A stretch of DNA of 64,000 bases from positions 62,001 to 126,000 of the forward strand of contig NZ_CP186480.1 of assembly GCF_049354825.1 (NCBI RefSeq). The letters are read 5' to 3'. Positions 54,723 through 62,467 of this stretch are shown here, in pieces. A model generated the notes under the pieces. That model searched no databases and was not told the DNA's origin. It saw nothing but the letters and a program-made list of their open reading frames with translations. Positions within the stretch are counted from its first letter, which is position 1. Every line of letters starts with the position of its first letter. The translations under genes and the position numbers were made by a program. The DNA comes from Novosphingobium sp049354825. GTDB lineage: Bacteria > Pseudomonadota > Alphaproteobacteria > Sphingomonadales > Sphingomonadaceae.

Positions 54723-55520
54723 CTAGCCACTCAGCCCGCGCCTAAGCTGCTTGCGCAGCGCGCCGGGAAACCAGCGCGCGGCGCGCGTCAGCCGCACCGC
54801 GGTCTTGCCTACCGGCCAGTGCAACCTGGTTCCGTGGACCGCGCGCCACGCGGTTTCGGCAACCTCGTCCACCGGGGTGATCTCCAGCCCGGCAGCGGAG
54901 ACTTCGGCGCGGATCGCGGCGTTGCTGCCGGCGTGACTGGTGTGGTCAAGCAGCGGCGTATCGATAAAGGCCGGCATCAGGTCCGCCACCCGGATGCCGT
55001 CGGCCGCCCAGTCGGCATCCAGCGATTCGGTCATGGCCCGCACCGCGAACTTGGTGGCCGAATAGACCGCGGCGCCCGGTGTGCCCCAGATTCCTGCCGC
55101 GCTAGAGGTCGACAGCAGGCACGATCCCGGGGCCGAGGCACGCAGCCACGGGTAGGCGGCGCGCGCGCCAAGCAGCGCCCCCTTGAGGTTGACGCCCAGG
55201 CAGCGGTCGATCTCTGCCTCGGTCATTTCCGCCAGCGGTCCGCCCAGCGGCACCCCGGCGTTGTTGAACACCGCGTCGATGCGCCCGCCGGCCGCCTCGG
55301 CGAAGGCGGCCAGGACGTCGTCCCACTGCGCCGCGTCGCGCACGTCGAGCAGGCGCGACCAGCCGCGCCCTTCGCCCAGGAGCGCCAGCGTACCGGCCAT
55401 CCCGGCGGCGTCGATATCGCCCAGCCCGACGAACCAGCCGCCCGCCGCGAACCGGACGGCCACCGCCCGGCCGATGCCCGAGGCGCCGCCGCTGATGAAG
55501 ATCGCGCGCACCGGCGGCAT
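54723..55520 (-). CDS. SDR-family oxidoreductase
   Basis: A 265-aa classical short-chain dehydrogenase with FISGGASGIGRAVAVRF, VFNNAGVPLGGPL, the catalytic Ser in LLSTSSAAG and YSATK (Tyr/Lys). The C-terminal region (HWPVGKTAVRLTRAARWFPG) resembles lipid- or retinol-type SDRs with a membrane-associating tail. The substrate is unknown. I use the ATG at 55520, since the longer frame upstream lacks SDR similarity. Confidence 0.88.
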   Translation of the reverse strand: MPPVRAIFISGGASGIGRAVAVRFAAGGWFVGLGDIDAAGMAGTLALLGEGRGWSRLLDVRDAAQWDDVLAAFAEAAGGRIDAVFNNAGVPLGGPLAEMTEAEIDRCLGVNLKGALLGARAAYPWLRASAPGSCLLSTSSAAGIWGTPGAAVYSATKFAVRAMTESLDADWAADGIRVADLMPAFIDTPLLDHTSHAGSNAAIRAEVSAAGLEITPVDEVAETAWRAVHGTRLHWPVGKTAVRLTRAARWFPGALRKQLRRGLSG

Positions 55521-55581
55521 GGCATTTCTCCCCCTTGATGCGGTCCCGTGCGAATCGTGCGGCTGCCGCAGCGACGAAAGC

Positions 55582-56220
55582 CTAAAGCGCAGGATTGTTA
55601 TAGCAATGCCAGGTGAAGATGGCCGCCGCGCCGCGGTGCGGCCGCCAGCTTTCGGCCAGCGCGCGTGTTTCCTTTTCACCCGGCCGTTCGGTCAGGCCTA
55701 GGATCTTGTGGAGCCCGGCCTGGACGGCCAGATCGCCCGCCGGCCAGATGTCAGCCCGGCCCTCGGCAAACAACAAATAGATTTCCGCCGACCACCGCCC
55801 GATGCCCTTGATCGCGGTCAACTGGGCGATCGCGGTCTCATCGTCGTCGGGAAGATCGTGAAGGTCGAGGACGCCCGCCACGACCTGTTCGCACAGGCTG
55901 CGCGCATAACCCTGCTTCTGCCGCGATAGGCCGCACCCGCGCAGCGCGTCGAAGTCCGCTGCCAGCAGTTTTTCGGGCGGGATGTCCTCGCCCAGGAGCG
56001 CCTGCAGCTTGTTCCACACCGACGCGGCCGCCGCCACGCTAACCTGCTGGCCCACGATGGTCCGCAGCAGGGTATGGTAGCCGCGCGGACGGATGCGCGG
56101 TTCGGGATAGCCGGCAGCGGCCAGCGCCGCGGCCATTTTCGGCTCCAGCGTGGCAAGAGCGTCGAGCGACGTTTCGATCTGTTTTGCGGAAAGCCCCACG
56201 CCCGTTGCCTTTCTTGCCAA
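55582..56220 (-). CDS. DNA-3-methyladenine glycosylase II (AlkA-like, HhH-GPD)
   Basis: This glycosylase excises alkylated bases from DNA. The 212-aa protein has the HhH-GPD fold: LLRTIVGQQVSVAAAASVW, the hairpin LTAIKGIGRWSAEIYLLF and the catalytic Asp in WPAGDLAVQAGL. The C-terminus SWRPHRGAAAIFTWHCYN matches the AlkA family, with no iron-sulfur Cys cluster. It lacks the N-terminal domain of E. coli AlkA, as many bacterial members do. It is divergent from the ferredoxin gene. Confidence 0.92.
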   Translation of the reverse strand: MARKATGVGLSAKQIETSLDALATLEPKMAAALAAAGYPEPRIRPRGYHTLLRTIVGQQVSVAAAASVWNKLQALLGEDIPPEKLLAADFDALRGCGLSRQKQGYARSLCEQVVAGVLDLHDLPDDDETAIAQLTAIKGIGRWSAEIYLLFAEGRADIWPAGDLAVQAGLHKILGLTERPGEKETRALAESWRPHRGAAAIFTWHCYNNPAL

Positions 56221-56288
56221 TCCCGGGCCGAGCGATTAGCAGCCCGCCCGAGGCCCGAACAGGGCGCACGCAAAAGGACCAGCCACCC

Positions 56289-56606
56289 ATGCCCAAGCTG
56301 CTCGTCGTCGATCGCGCCGGAGAGGAAACCACGGTCGAGGCCAAGGGCGGCCTGAGCGTGATGGAGGCCATCCGCGACGCCGGTTTCGACGAACTGCTGG
56401 CACTGTGCGGCGGCTGCCTGTCGTGCGCCACGTGCCACGTCCACGTCGATGAGGCGTTCCTGGACAAGCTTCCGCCGATGAGCGAGGACGAGGACGACCT
56501 GCTCGACAGCTCGGACTTCCGGCAAGCGAACTCGCGCCTGTCGTGCCAGATCCCGTTCAGCGATGCGCTGGACGGCATCAAGGTCACGATCGCGCCAGAA
56601 GACTGA
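56289..56606 (+). CDS. [2Fe-2S] ferredoxin
   Basis: A 105-aa adrenodoxin-type electron carrier. Cluster ligands are Cys40, Cys46, Cys49 and Cys86 (C-X5-C-X2-C-X36-C), with the family loop CATCHVHVDE and the acidic helix MSEDEDDLLD used for partner docking. No ISC genes or P450 are adjacent, so its partner (a P450, dioxygenase or ISC assembly) cannot be told. The start is the ATG at 56289. Confidence 0.92.
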   Translation: MPKLLVVDRAGEETTVEAKGGLSVMEAIRDAGFDELLALCGGCLSCATCHVHVDEAFLDKLPPMSEDEDDLLDSSDFRQANSRLSCQIPFSDALDGIKVTIAPED

Positions 56607-56698
56607 TCGCGCGGCGCCTTCATCGGAACAGCCGGGCTTCACCGCCCCCAAGCGCAATTCGTTTGCCGATGGTGCCCGGCGTTCATAGCTAACGCACT

Positions 56699-57706
56699 AT
56701 GACCCTTTCTGCACGTCCCGATACCCTGGCCCTGATCGGCAACACTCCGCTCGTCCTACTGCAGGGTCCGAGCGAGGCTGCCGGCTGCGAAATCTGGGGC
56801 AAGTGCGAATTCATGAACCCCGGTGCCTCGGTCAAGGACCGCGCGGCGCTGTGGATCGTGCGCGATGCCGAGGAGAAGGGCCTGTTGCAGGCCGGCGGCA
56901 CGATCGTCGAAGGCACCGCCGGCAACACCGGGATCGGGCTGGCGCTGGTCGCCAACGCGCTGGGTTACAAGACCGTGATCGTCATGCCCGAGACGCAGAG
57001 CCGGGAAAAGATGGACACGTTGCGCGCGCTCGGCGCCGAACTGGTTCTCGTCCCCGCAGCTCCGTTCGCCAATCCCGGCCACTTCGTCCACACCTCGCGC
57101 CGGCTTTCCGAGGAAACCGAGGGTGCGATCTGGGCCAACCAGTTCGACAACATCGCCAACCGCAAGGCGCACATCGAATCGACCGCGCCCGAAATCTGGG
57201 CGCAGATGGACGGCCGGATCGACGGTTTCACCTGCGCTGCGGGGACCGGCGGTACGATCGCCGGGGTCGGGCTCGGCCTCAAGGAAAAGTCCGAGGACAT
57301 CGTCATCGCGCTGACCGACCCGCACGGCGCGGCGCTTTACAGCTACTACGCCTGCGGCGAACTCAGCGCCGAGGGCAGCTCGGTGGCCGAGGGGATCGGG
57401 CAGGGCCGCATCACCGCCAATCTCGAGGGTGCGCCGATCGATACCCAGTTCCGCATCGCGGACGAGGAAGGGCTCGACTGGGTCGCGCGCCTGCTGCGCG
57501 AAGAAGGCCTGTGCCTGGGCTTGTCGTCGGGCATCAACGTGGCCGGCGCGGTGGCGCTGGGGCGCAAGCTGGTGGCCGAAGGGCGCGAGGACGTGCGCGT
57601 GGCCACGATCCTGTGCGACACCGGCTTTCGCTACTTGTCGACGCTCTACAATCCCGAATGGCTGCGGGCGAAGGGGCTGCCGGTCTTCCCTTGGCTCGAA
57701 ACCTAG
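56699..57706 (+). CDS. Cysteine synthase family protein (PLP-dependent)
   Basis: A 335-aa fold-type II PLP enzyme that makes cysteine from O-acetylserine or a similar activated serine. It has IGNTPLVLL, the PLP Lys in NPGASVKDRAALW, the substrate loop GTAGNTGIGLALVAN (Ala where E. coli CysK has Ser in TSGNTG), the phosphate clamp AGTGGTIAGVG and a C-terminal SSGINVAGA. The Ala is characteristic of a widespread subgroup of these enzymes. It is followed at 17 bp by two small unknown genes. Confidence 0.9.
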   Translation: MTLSARPDTLALIGNTPLVLLQGPSEAAGCEIWGKCEFMNPGASVKDRAALWIVRDAEEKGLLQAGGTIVEGTAGNTGIGLALVANALGYKTVIVMPETQSREKMDTLRALGAELVLVPAAPFANPGHFVHTSRRLSEETEGAIWANQFDNIANRKAHIESTAPEIWAQMDGRIDGFTCAAGTGGTIAGVGLGLKEKSEDIVIALTDPHGAALYSYYACGELSAEGSSVAEGIGQGRITANLEGAPIDTQFRIADEEGLDWVARLLREEGLCLGLSSGINVAGAVALGRKLVAEGREDVRVATILCDTGFRYLSTLYNPEWLRAKGLPVFPWLET

Positions 57707-57722
57707 GCTATCCTGCGGCCCA

Positions 57723-58082
57723 ATGGCCACAAGACCATCGCCAACGGCCCCGATTACGGTCGCACCAGTCCCGCCCGCAGCGCCGACGGCGCGCGATCTG
57801 CGCGCGCAGACCGTGCAGCGCCTCCAGGCCGGGATGCTCGGGCTGGCGGCGATGCTGCTGCTTGTCGGGCTGGCTAACATCATCATGGACCGCGCGCGCG
57901 AGGCCGATGGCGTGGTCGCCGCCGCGCCGACCCGCACCTCGACGACCGACGCGGCGCCGAAGAACGATCCGCTCGCAGACATGGGCGTGGTCCCGTCCGC
58001 CAGCGCCAGCGCCGGCACGAAGGCCGTCCCCTCTGCCAGCGGTGCCGGCACCGCGCCGCCGCAGGCCAATGGCGGCAACTAG
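57723..58082 (+). CDS. Membrane-anchored protein of unknown function
   Basis: A 119-aa protein with an N-terminal Pro/Thr-rich segment, one membrane helix at about 37-54 (MLGLAAMLLLVGLANIIM) and an Ala/Pro/Ser/Gly-rich tail that is probably periplasmic and disordered. I recognise no domain. It lies between cysteine synthase and the next unknown gene and overlaps the latter by 14 bp, so they are co-translated. Confidence 0.65.
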   Translation: MATRPSPTAPITVAPVPPAAPTARDLRAQTVQRLQAGMLGLAAMLLLVGLANIIMDRAREADGVVAAAPTRTSTTDAAPKNDPLADMGVVPSASASAGTKAVPSASGAGTAPPQANGGN

Positions 58083-58803
58083 GAAGCCTGCCCTCATCGC
58101 CGCGATCGTGGTTGCCGTGCTGGCGGCGACGGCGGCGTGGGTGGTGCTGGCGCGCGGGCCGGGCGAACGTCACCGCGTCGGCCTGTTCACCACCCTGCCG
58201 ATCCTGTGGAACGAGGCCGGTGGCGTGGGCGAGATGCTGGCCAGCAAGGACGGACCGCACTGGGCCAGGGCCGCGCTGGCCGAGGAGGGCCCCGTCACCG
58301 CGCTCGACACGCTCACGCCCGACACCCTGCGCGGGGTCGAGCGCCTGGTGCTGGCGCAGCCGCGCGCGCTGTCTCCCGATGAGAACGTCGCGCTCGACAA
58401 CTGGGTCCGGGGCGGCGGCGAGGTGCTGCTCTTCGCCGATCCGATGCTGACCGAGGATTCGCGCTTCCCGCTTGGCGACCGGCGCCGCCCCGAAGGCACG
58501 GTGCTGCTCTCGCCGATCCTCAAGCGTTGGGGGCTGGAGCTGCAGTTCGATGAGAACCAGCCGTTCGGAAAACGCAGCGTTGCGGCGCAGGGCACCGCCA
58601 TCCCGGTCAACCTGCCGGGCCGCTTCGTCGTGCTCAAGCCCGCGCCGTGCAAGGTCGACGGCCGTGCCCTGGTGGCGCGCTGCGATGTCGGCAACGGGCG
58701 TGTCCTGGCCGTCGCCGACGCCGATCTGCTGAGCCGCGACGATCCCGATGGCGCGGGCCAAGCCGCGCTCGCCGCGTTGATGGCGCGCGCTTTCACCGAC
58801 TAG
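58069..58803 (+). CDS. DUF4350/GldG-like membrane-anchored protein
   Basis: A 244-aa protein with one N-terminal membrane helix (about 8-27) and a periplasmic domain containing HRVGLFTTLPILW, LVLAQPRALSPDENVALDNWVRGGGEVLLFADP in two blocks, and a late GNGRVLAVADADL. This is the pattern of the class I glutamine-amidotransferase-like domain found in GldG and DUF4350 auxiliary proteins of uncharacterised ABC transport systems. No ABC transporter genes are adjacent. Start ATG at 58069, within the end of the previous gene. Confidence 0.72.
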   Translation: MAATRKPALIAAIVVAVLAATAAWVVLARGPGERHRVGLFTTLPILWNEAGGVGEMLASKDGPHWARAALAEEGPVTALDTLTPDTLRGVERLVLAQPRALSPDENVALDNWVRGGGEVLLFADPMLTEDSRFPLGDRRRPEGTVLLSPILKRWGLELQFDENQPFGKRSVAAQGTAIPVNLPGRFVVLKPAPCKVDGRALVARCDVGNGRVLAVADADLLSRDDPDGAGQAALAALMARAFTD

Positions 58804-58883
58804 CCGCGCCAAGCCCCTCGACAGCCGGCAAGCCGCCCGGCATGAATCGCGCGGGGCGCATTTTCGCCAATGGGGAGAACAGC

Positions 58884-60392
58884 TTGGTCGCGCTGGTGTC
58901 GACGGTCGCCTATCTTGGGCTGGAGGCGCGCAGCGTCGAGGTGCAGTGCCAGGTCGCGCCAGGGCTGCCCCGTTTCGCCGTCGTCGGCCTGCCCGACAAG
59001 GCGGTCGGCGAAAGCCGTGAGCGGGTCCAGGCCGCGCTCGCCGCGATGGGGCTGGCGCTGCCGCCCAAGCGGATCACCGTCAACCTCTCGCCCGCCGACC
59101 TGCCCAAGGAGGGCAGCCATTACGACCTCCCGATCGCGCTGGCGCTGCTGGCCGCTATGGGAGTGACCGATGCCGAGCAGTTGGGCGATTTCGTGGCCGT
59201 GGGCGAACTGGCGCTCGATGGGCGCATCGTCGCCTCGCCGGGTGTACTGCTGGCGGCGATGCACGCGGCGGGCGAGGGCCGCGGACTGATCTGCCCGGCG
59301 GCGCAAGGGGCTGAGGCGCGCTGGGCGGGCGACATGCCGGTCTTGGCGGCGCCCGACCTGGTCAGCCTGCTCAACCACCTCAAGGGCGTGCAGCAGCTCC
59401 CCGCGCCGCAGCCGGGCGAGGCCGAGACGCCGGCACCGGGACCCGACCTGTCGCAAGTCAAGGGACAGGAGACGGCCCGCCGCGCGCTTGAGATCGCTGC
59501 CGCGGGCGGGCACAACCTGCTGATGATCGGCCCGCCGGGTGCTGGCAAGAGCCTGCTGGCCGCCTGCCTGCCCGGTATCCTGCCGCCGCTGACCCCGGGC
59601 GAAGCGCTGGAAACCTCGCTGGTGGCGAGCGTTGCGGGCACGCTCGAGGATGGCCGGATCAGCCGTGCGCGCCCGTACCGCGCGCCGCATCATTCCGCAT
59701 CGATGGCGGCGCTGACCGGGGGCGGCCTCAAGGCCCGGCCGGGCGAAGTCAGTCTGGCCCACCTCGGCGTGCTGTTCCTCGATGAATTGCCCGAGTTTCA
59801 GCGCACCGTGCTCGATTCGCTGCGCCAGCCGCTCGAGACCGGGACGGTCACGGTCGCTCGCGCCAACGCCCACGTCACATACCCGGCGAGGGTACAGCTG
59901 ATCGCCGCGATGAACCCGTGCCGATGCGGCCATCTCGGCGATCCGGCGCTGGCCTGCAGCCGCGCGCCGAAGTGCGCTGCCGATTACCAGGCTAAAGTCT
60001 CCGGGCCGCTGCTCGACCGCATCGACCTTCATGTCGAGGTCGATCCGGTCAGCGCCGCCGACCTGGCGCTGCCCGCTGCGGCCGAGGGGTCCGCCCAGGT
60101 GGGCGCACGGGTTGCCGCCGCGCGCGCGCGCCAGGTGGCGCGGCTGGACGGCACCGGCAAGCGCAGCAACGCCGAGCTCGACGGCGACGCGCTCGAAGCG
60201 CACGCGACGCCGGACGAGGCGGGCCGCGCGCTGCTGATGCAGGCGGCGGAAGCGATGCGCCTGACCGCGCGCGGCTACACCCGCGTGCTGCGGGTGGCAC
60301 GCACCGTGGCCGATCTGGCCGGGGTGGAGACGGTGGGCCGCATCCACGTGGCCGAGGCGCTCAGCTATCGCCGGGCGGCACCGCGCGCATGA
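58884..60392 (+). CDS. comM: YifB/ComM family Mg-chelatase-like AAA+ ATPase
   Basis: ComM is a hexameric branch-migration helicase that promotes integration of transformed DNA; outside competent bacteria its role is less clear. The 502-aa protein has the ChlI-like N-terminal domain (LVALVSTVAYLGLEA, VVGLPDKAVGESRERVQAA), Walker A GPPGAGKSLLA, Walker B LFLDELPEF, the MNPCRCG motif with Cys residues and a C-terminal Mg-chelatase lid. I prefer TTG at 58884, where the family's N-terminus starts and GGGGAG is 6 bases upstream; ATG at 58842 is the alternative. Confidence 0.93.
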   Translation: MVALVSTVAYLGLEARSVEVQCQVAPGLPRFAVVGLPDKAVGESRERVQAALAAMGLALPPKRITVNLSPADLPKEGSHYDLPIALALLAAMGVTDAEQLGDFVAVGELALDGRIVASPGVLLAAMHAAGEGRGLICPAAQGAEARWAGDMPVLAAPDLVSLLNHLKGVQQLPAPQPGEAETPAPGPDLSQVKGQETARRALEIAAAGGHNLLMIGPPGAGKSLLAACLPGILPPLTPGEALETSLVASVAGTLEDGRISRARPYRAPHHSASMAALTGGGLKARPGEVSLAHLGVLFLDELPEFQRTVLDSLRQPLETGTVTVARANAHVTYPARVQLIAAMNPCRCGHLGDPALACSRAPKCAADYQAKVSGPLLDRIDLHVEVDPVSAADLALPAAAEGSAQVGARVAAARARQVARLDGTGKRSNAELDGDALEAHATPDEAGRALLMQAAEAMRLTARGYTRVLRVARTVADLAGVETVGRIHVAEALSYRRAAPRA

Positions 60393-60718
60393 CGCCGGTC
60401 GGCAAAGCCAACCTCATTGCCGCGGCGGCAGGATTGGCCGCCTTCGCCGGGGGAATCTGGCTGACGTTTCATCCTGTCCGGCCGCAACACGGCGTTCCGG
60501 TCGCGGCCCGGATCGTATCGATGCAGCCGTCGATGAGCCGCTATTCGCCCGGCAAGGTGGTGGTTCGGTTCGAAAGCGGCCGCTTCGTCGGCGAACGCTT
60601 GCTCGCGCCGGGACCGGCGGCGGGCTGCCGGCCGGGCCAGACCATCCAGGCCGAGCGGCGCGGCGTGACGCTGTGGTTCGAGCCGCCCTGCGCGGCGCCG
60701 AATGAACGAGCCCAATGA
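60389..60718 (+). CDS. Small membrane-anchored protein of unknown function
   Basis: A 109-aa protein with an N-terminal membrane helix (about 7-27) and a soluble periplasmic part of about 80 residues with VAARIVSMQPSMSRYSPGK and a single Cys pair. I do not recognise the domain. It overlaps comM (ATGA) and the following GFA gene (ATGA), so all three are translationally coupled. Confidence 0.7.
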   Translation: MTPVGKANLIAAAAGLAAFAGGIWLTFHPVRPQHGVPVAARIVSMQPSMSRYSPGKVVVRFESGRFVGERLLAPGPAAGCRPGQTIQAERRGVTLWFEPPCAAPNERAQ

Positions 60719-61125
60719 TCGCGATGACCTGCCTGTGCGGCGCGGTGCAGCTGTCCGTCCCGCGGCCCGACTATATCCACCAGTGCAACTGCACGCTGTG
60801 CAGCAAGACCGGCGCGCGCTGGGGCTATTTCACGCCGGACCAGGTCCGCGTCATTGGCGCCGCAGCCATCGCCGTGCGGGGCGACAAGGCGGTGCCCTCG
60901 GCCGAAGTGCATTTCTGCGGCGCTTGCGGGTCGACCACGCATTTTGGACTGACCCCGGCGATGATCGCGCAGCACGGCGATGTCATGCGAGGGGTCAACA
61001 TGGCGCTGGCCGACCCGGCCGACCTGGCCGGGATCGAGCAGCGCTTTCCCGACGGACGCGCATGGGACGGTGCCAGCGCCGAATTCGGCTATGTCAGCGC
61101 GCCGACGATCATCGGTTCGCGCTGA
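60715..61125 (+). CDS. GFA family zinc protein (glutathione-dependent formaldehyde-activating-like)
   Basis: A 136-aa protein of the CENP-V/GFA family. Zinc ligands are visible in CLCGAVQL, the CNCTLCSKTGARW motif and CGACGSTTH. The prototype Gfa accelerates S-hydroxymethylglutathione formation, but most members have no tested function. It is coupled by an ATGA overlap to the previous small gene. Its 3' end overlaps the opposing hypothetical gene by 17 bp. Confidence 0.88.
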   Translation: MIAMTCLCGAVQLSVPRPDYIHQCNCTLCSKTGARWGYFTPDQVRVIGAAAIAVRGDKAVPSAEVHFCGACGSTTHFGLTPAMIAQHGDVMRGVNMALADPADLAGIEQRFPDGRAWDGASAEFGYVSAPTIIGSR

Positions 61126-61441
61126 GCGCGGCCCACCACGCGGCGTATGGCGTGTTCTTGGCCAGGTAACGGTTCCAGTCCGGCGCACCGTCGTCCCACC
61201 ACGGCGCGCCGCGTTCGCCCAGCGCGTGCTTTGCGGCATCGACACGCCCGCGCGCGGCCGTTCGCGCCGCGGCGTCGGTCTTCGCAGCGCCGACCGCGCG
61301 GCGCGCGTCCATCAACTCGCGGACCAGCCGTTCGCGCTCGGCCTCGGGTAGGTGGGGGTTGGCGGTCCGCCACAAGCGGCCGCGCACGACGATGTAGCGC
61401 CCATCCGGCGTTCGGTCAGGAGCCTGTGCCGGCTCGCTCAA
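61109..61441 (-). CDS. Conserved hypothetical protein downstream of the HxlR regulator
   Basis: A 110-aa soluble, charged protein. Visible blocks are DGRYIVVRGRLWRTANPHL, LVRELMDARRAVGAAK, a helical AARTAARGRVDAAKHALGE and GAPWWDDGAPDWNRY. I recall this pattern from conserved proteobacterial hypothetical proteins without known function. The start is probably TTG at 61441, overlapping the hxlR stop (TTGA), which puts both under the hxlR promoter. Family status is from memory, not a search. Confidence 0.7.
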   Translation of the reverse strand: MSEPAQAPDRTPDGRYIVVRGRLWRTANPHLPEAERERLVRELMDARRAVGAAKTDAAARTAARGRVDAAKHALGERGAPWWDDGAPDWNRYLAKNTPYAAWWAALSANR

Positions 61442-61920
61442 AGGGCGGCGGCCATCGCCTCTTCGCGGGCCTCGCCGCGCATCCGCCATTCCAGGTCGCG
61501 CACATCGAGCACGCGGCCGTCGTGCGAGCGGATCGTGATCGGCGCGATCGGCTCGCCGTCGCGGGCGTCGCACAGCACCGGGTTGGCGGCGACGCCAAGG
61601 CCGTGCTTTTCGCCCCACTGGCGCAGGGCGATCAGCGCCGGCAGAAGGTCGTAGCCCTTGTCGGTGAGCCGGTAGGCGATCTTGCGGCGATCGTCGGGCA
61701 GGGGTTCGCGCTGCATGACGCCGTATTCGACAAGCCGTGCCAGCCGGTTCGACAGGATATTCCGCGCGATCCCGAGCACGCCAAGGAAATCCTCGAAGTG
61801 GCGCACGCCGTTGAAGGCGGCGCGCAAGATCATGAACGACCAACGCTCACCCATCACCTCAAGCGCGACGGGAAGCCCGCAGGAGTGGATGTTGTCGAGC
61901 GGTTCGCGCAGTTTGCCCAT
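61438..61920 (-). CDS. HxlR-family transcriptional regulator
   Basis: A 160-aa winged-helix regulator. The HxlR core is CGLPVALEVMGERWSFMILRAAFNG, FEDFLGVLGIARNILSNRLARLVEYGVMQRE and RRKIAYRLTDKGYDLLPALIAL. The C-terminal 60 residues extend beyond the minimal HxlR domain and could bind a ligand or help dimerise. The ATG at 61920 is chosen. It is divergent from a small secreted protein gene, with a palindromic operator candidate between them at 62030-62045. Confidence 0.9.
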   Translation of the reverse strand: MGKLREPLDNIHSCGLPVALEVMGERWSFMILRAAFNGVRHFEDFLGVLGIARNILSNRLARLVEYGVMQREPLPDDRRKIAYRLTDKGYDLLPALIALRQWGEKHGLGVAANPVLCDARDGEPIAPITIRSHDGRVLDVRDLEWRMRGEAREEAMAAAL

Positions 61921-62029
61921 CGGCCCTTCCTCTGTCCCTCTGGGATCGCGGCATCGTGCCGGTCGGCGGGGATTCGGTCCCGGCATAGCAGCAAAATCCG
62001 ACAAGGTCGATTTCAAGTTGCAACCAGAA

Positions 62030-62045
62030 ACCTATCTTGATAGGT
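62030..62045. promoter_or_regulatory. Palindromic operator candidate in the hxlR divergent region
   Basis: ACCTATC-TT-GATAGGT is a perfect 7-2-7 inverted repeat, 110 bp before hxlR and 34 bp before the divergent small secreted protein gene. A TTGCAA at 62018-62023 could be the -35 of the latter, with the palindrome between -35 and -10. HxlR dimers bind such repeats, so this is the likely autoregulatory and target site. Confidence 0.6.
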
Positions 62046-62079
62046 AGCGATTCGCAATTGATTTTCAAGGGGACCTTTC

Positions 62080-62415
62080 ATGCTCGCTCTCGCTCACCAG
62101 ACCGGCATTCGCCTGGTCGTCGCTGCCGGCCTGGCTCTGGCCGCCGGCGCGCCGGCCGCCGCCCTCGCCCAGTCGGGCCACGGTGGTTACAGTGCCACCC
62201 TGGCGGCACCGCTGCCGGCCGCGAAGAAGGCAGTGCTCAACGGTGTGATCTGGAAGTGCGATGGCGACAGCTGCGCCGCTCCGCTCGACGGTGCGCGCCC
62301 CGCGATCGCCTGCGCCAAGATGGTCCGCGCGTTCGGCGCGGTGACCCGCTTTGCCGACCCGAAGGGCGATCTGGCGGCGGAGGACCTGGCGCGCTGCAAT
62401 GCCGCCGCGAACTGA
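62080..62415 (+). CDS. Small secreted protein, CC_3452-like
   Basis: A 111-aa precursor with a signal peptide ending near residue 31 (APAAALAQ). The mature part has YSATLAAPLPAAKKAVLNGVIW in two blocks, two Cys pairs (WKCDGDSCAAP, IACAKM, DLARCN) and the phrase ADPKGDLAAEDLARCN. This resembles small periplasmic proteins of the CC_3452 type in alphaproteobacteria, as I recall them; their function is unknown. AAGGGG lies just before the ATG. A strong terminator follows. It is divergent from hxlR and may be its target. Confidence 0.75.
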   Translation: MLALAHQTGIRLVVAAGLALAAGAPAAALAQSGHGGYSATLAAPLPAAKKAVLNGVIWKCDGDSCAAPLDGARPAIACAKMVRAFGAVTRFADPKGDLAAEDLARCNAAAN

Positions 62416-62427
62416 ACTCCCACTGGT

Positions 62428-62465
62428 CTCCGCGCCGGGCACTGCGCGGCGCGGAGGCCTTTTTC
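62428..62465 (+). terminator. Intrinsic terminator
   Basis: CTCCGCGCC (62428-62436) pairs with GGCGCGGAG (62448-62456), followed by GCCTTTTTC with five consecutive T (62460-62464). It ends the small secreted protein transcript, between convergent genes. Confidence 0.9.
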
Positions 62466-62467
62466 GC

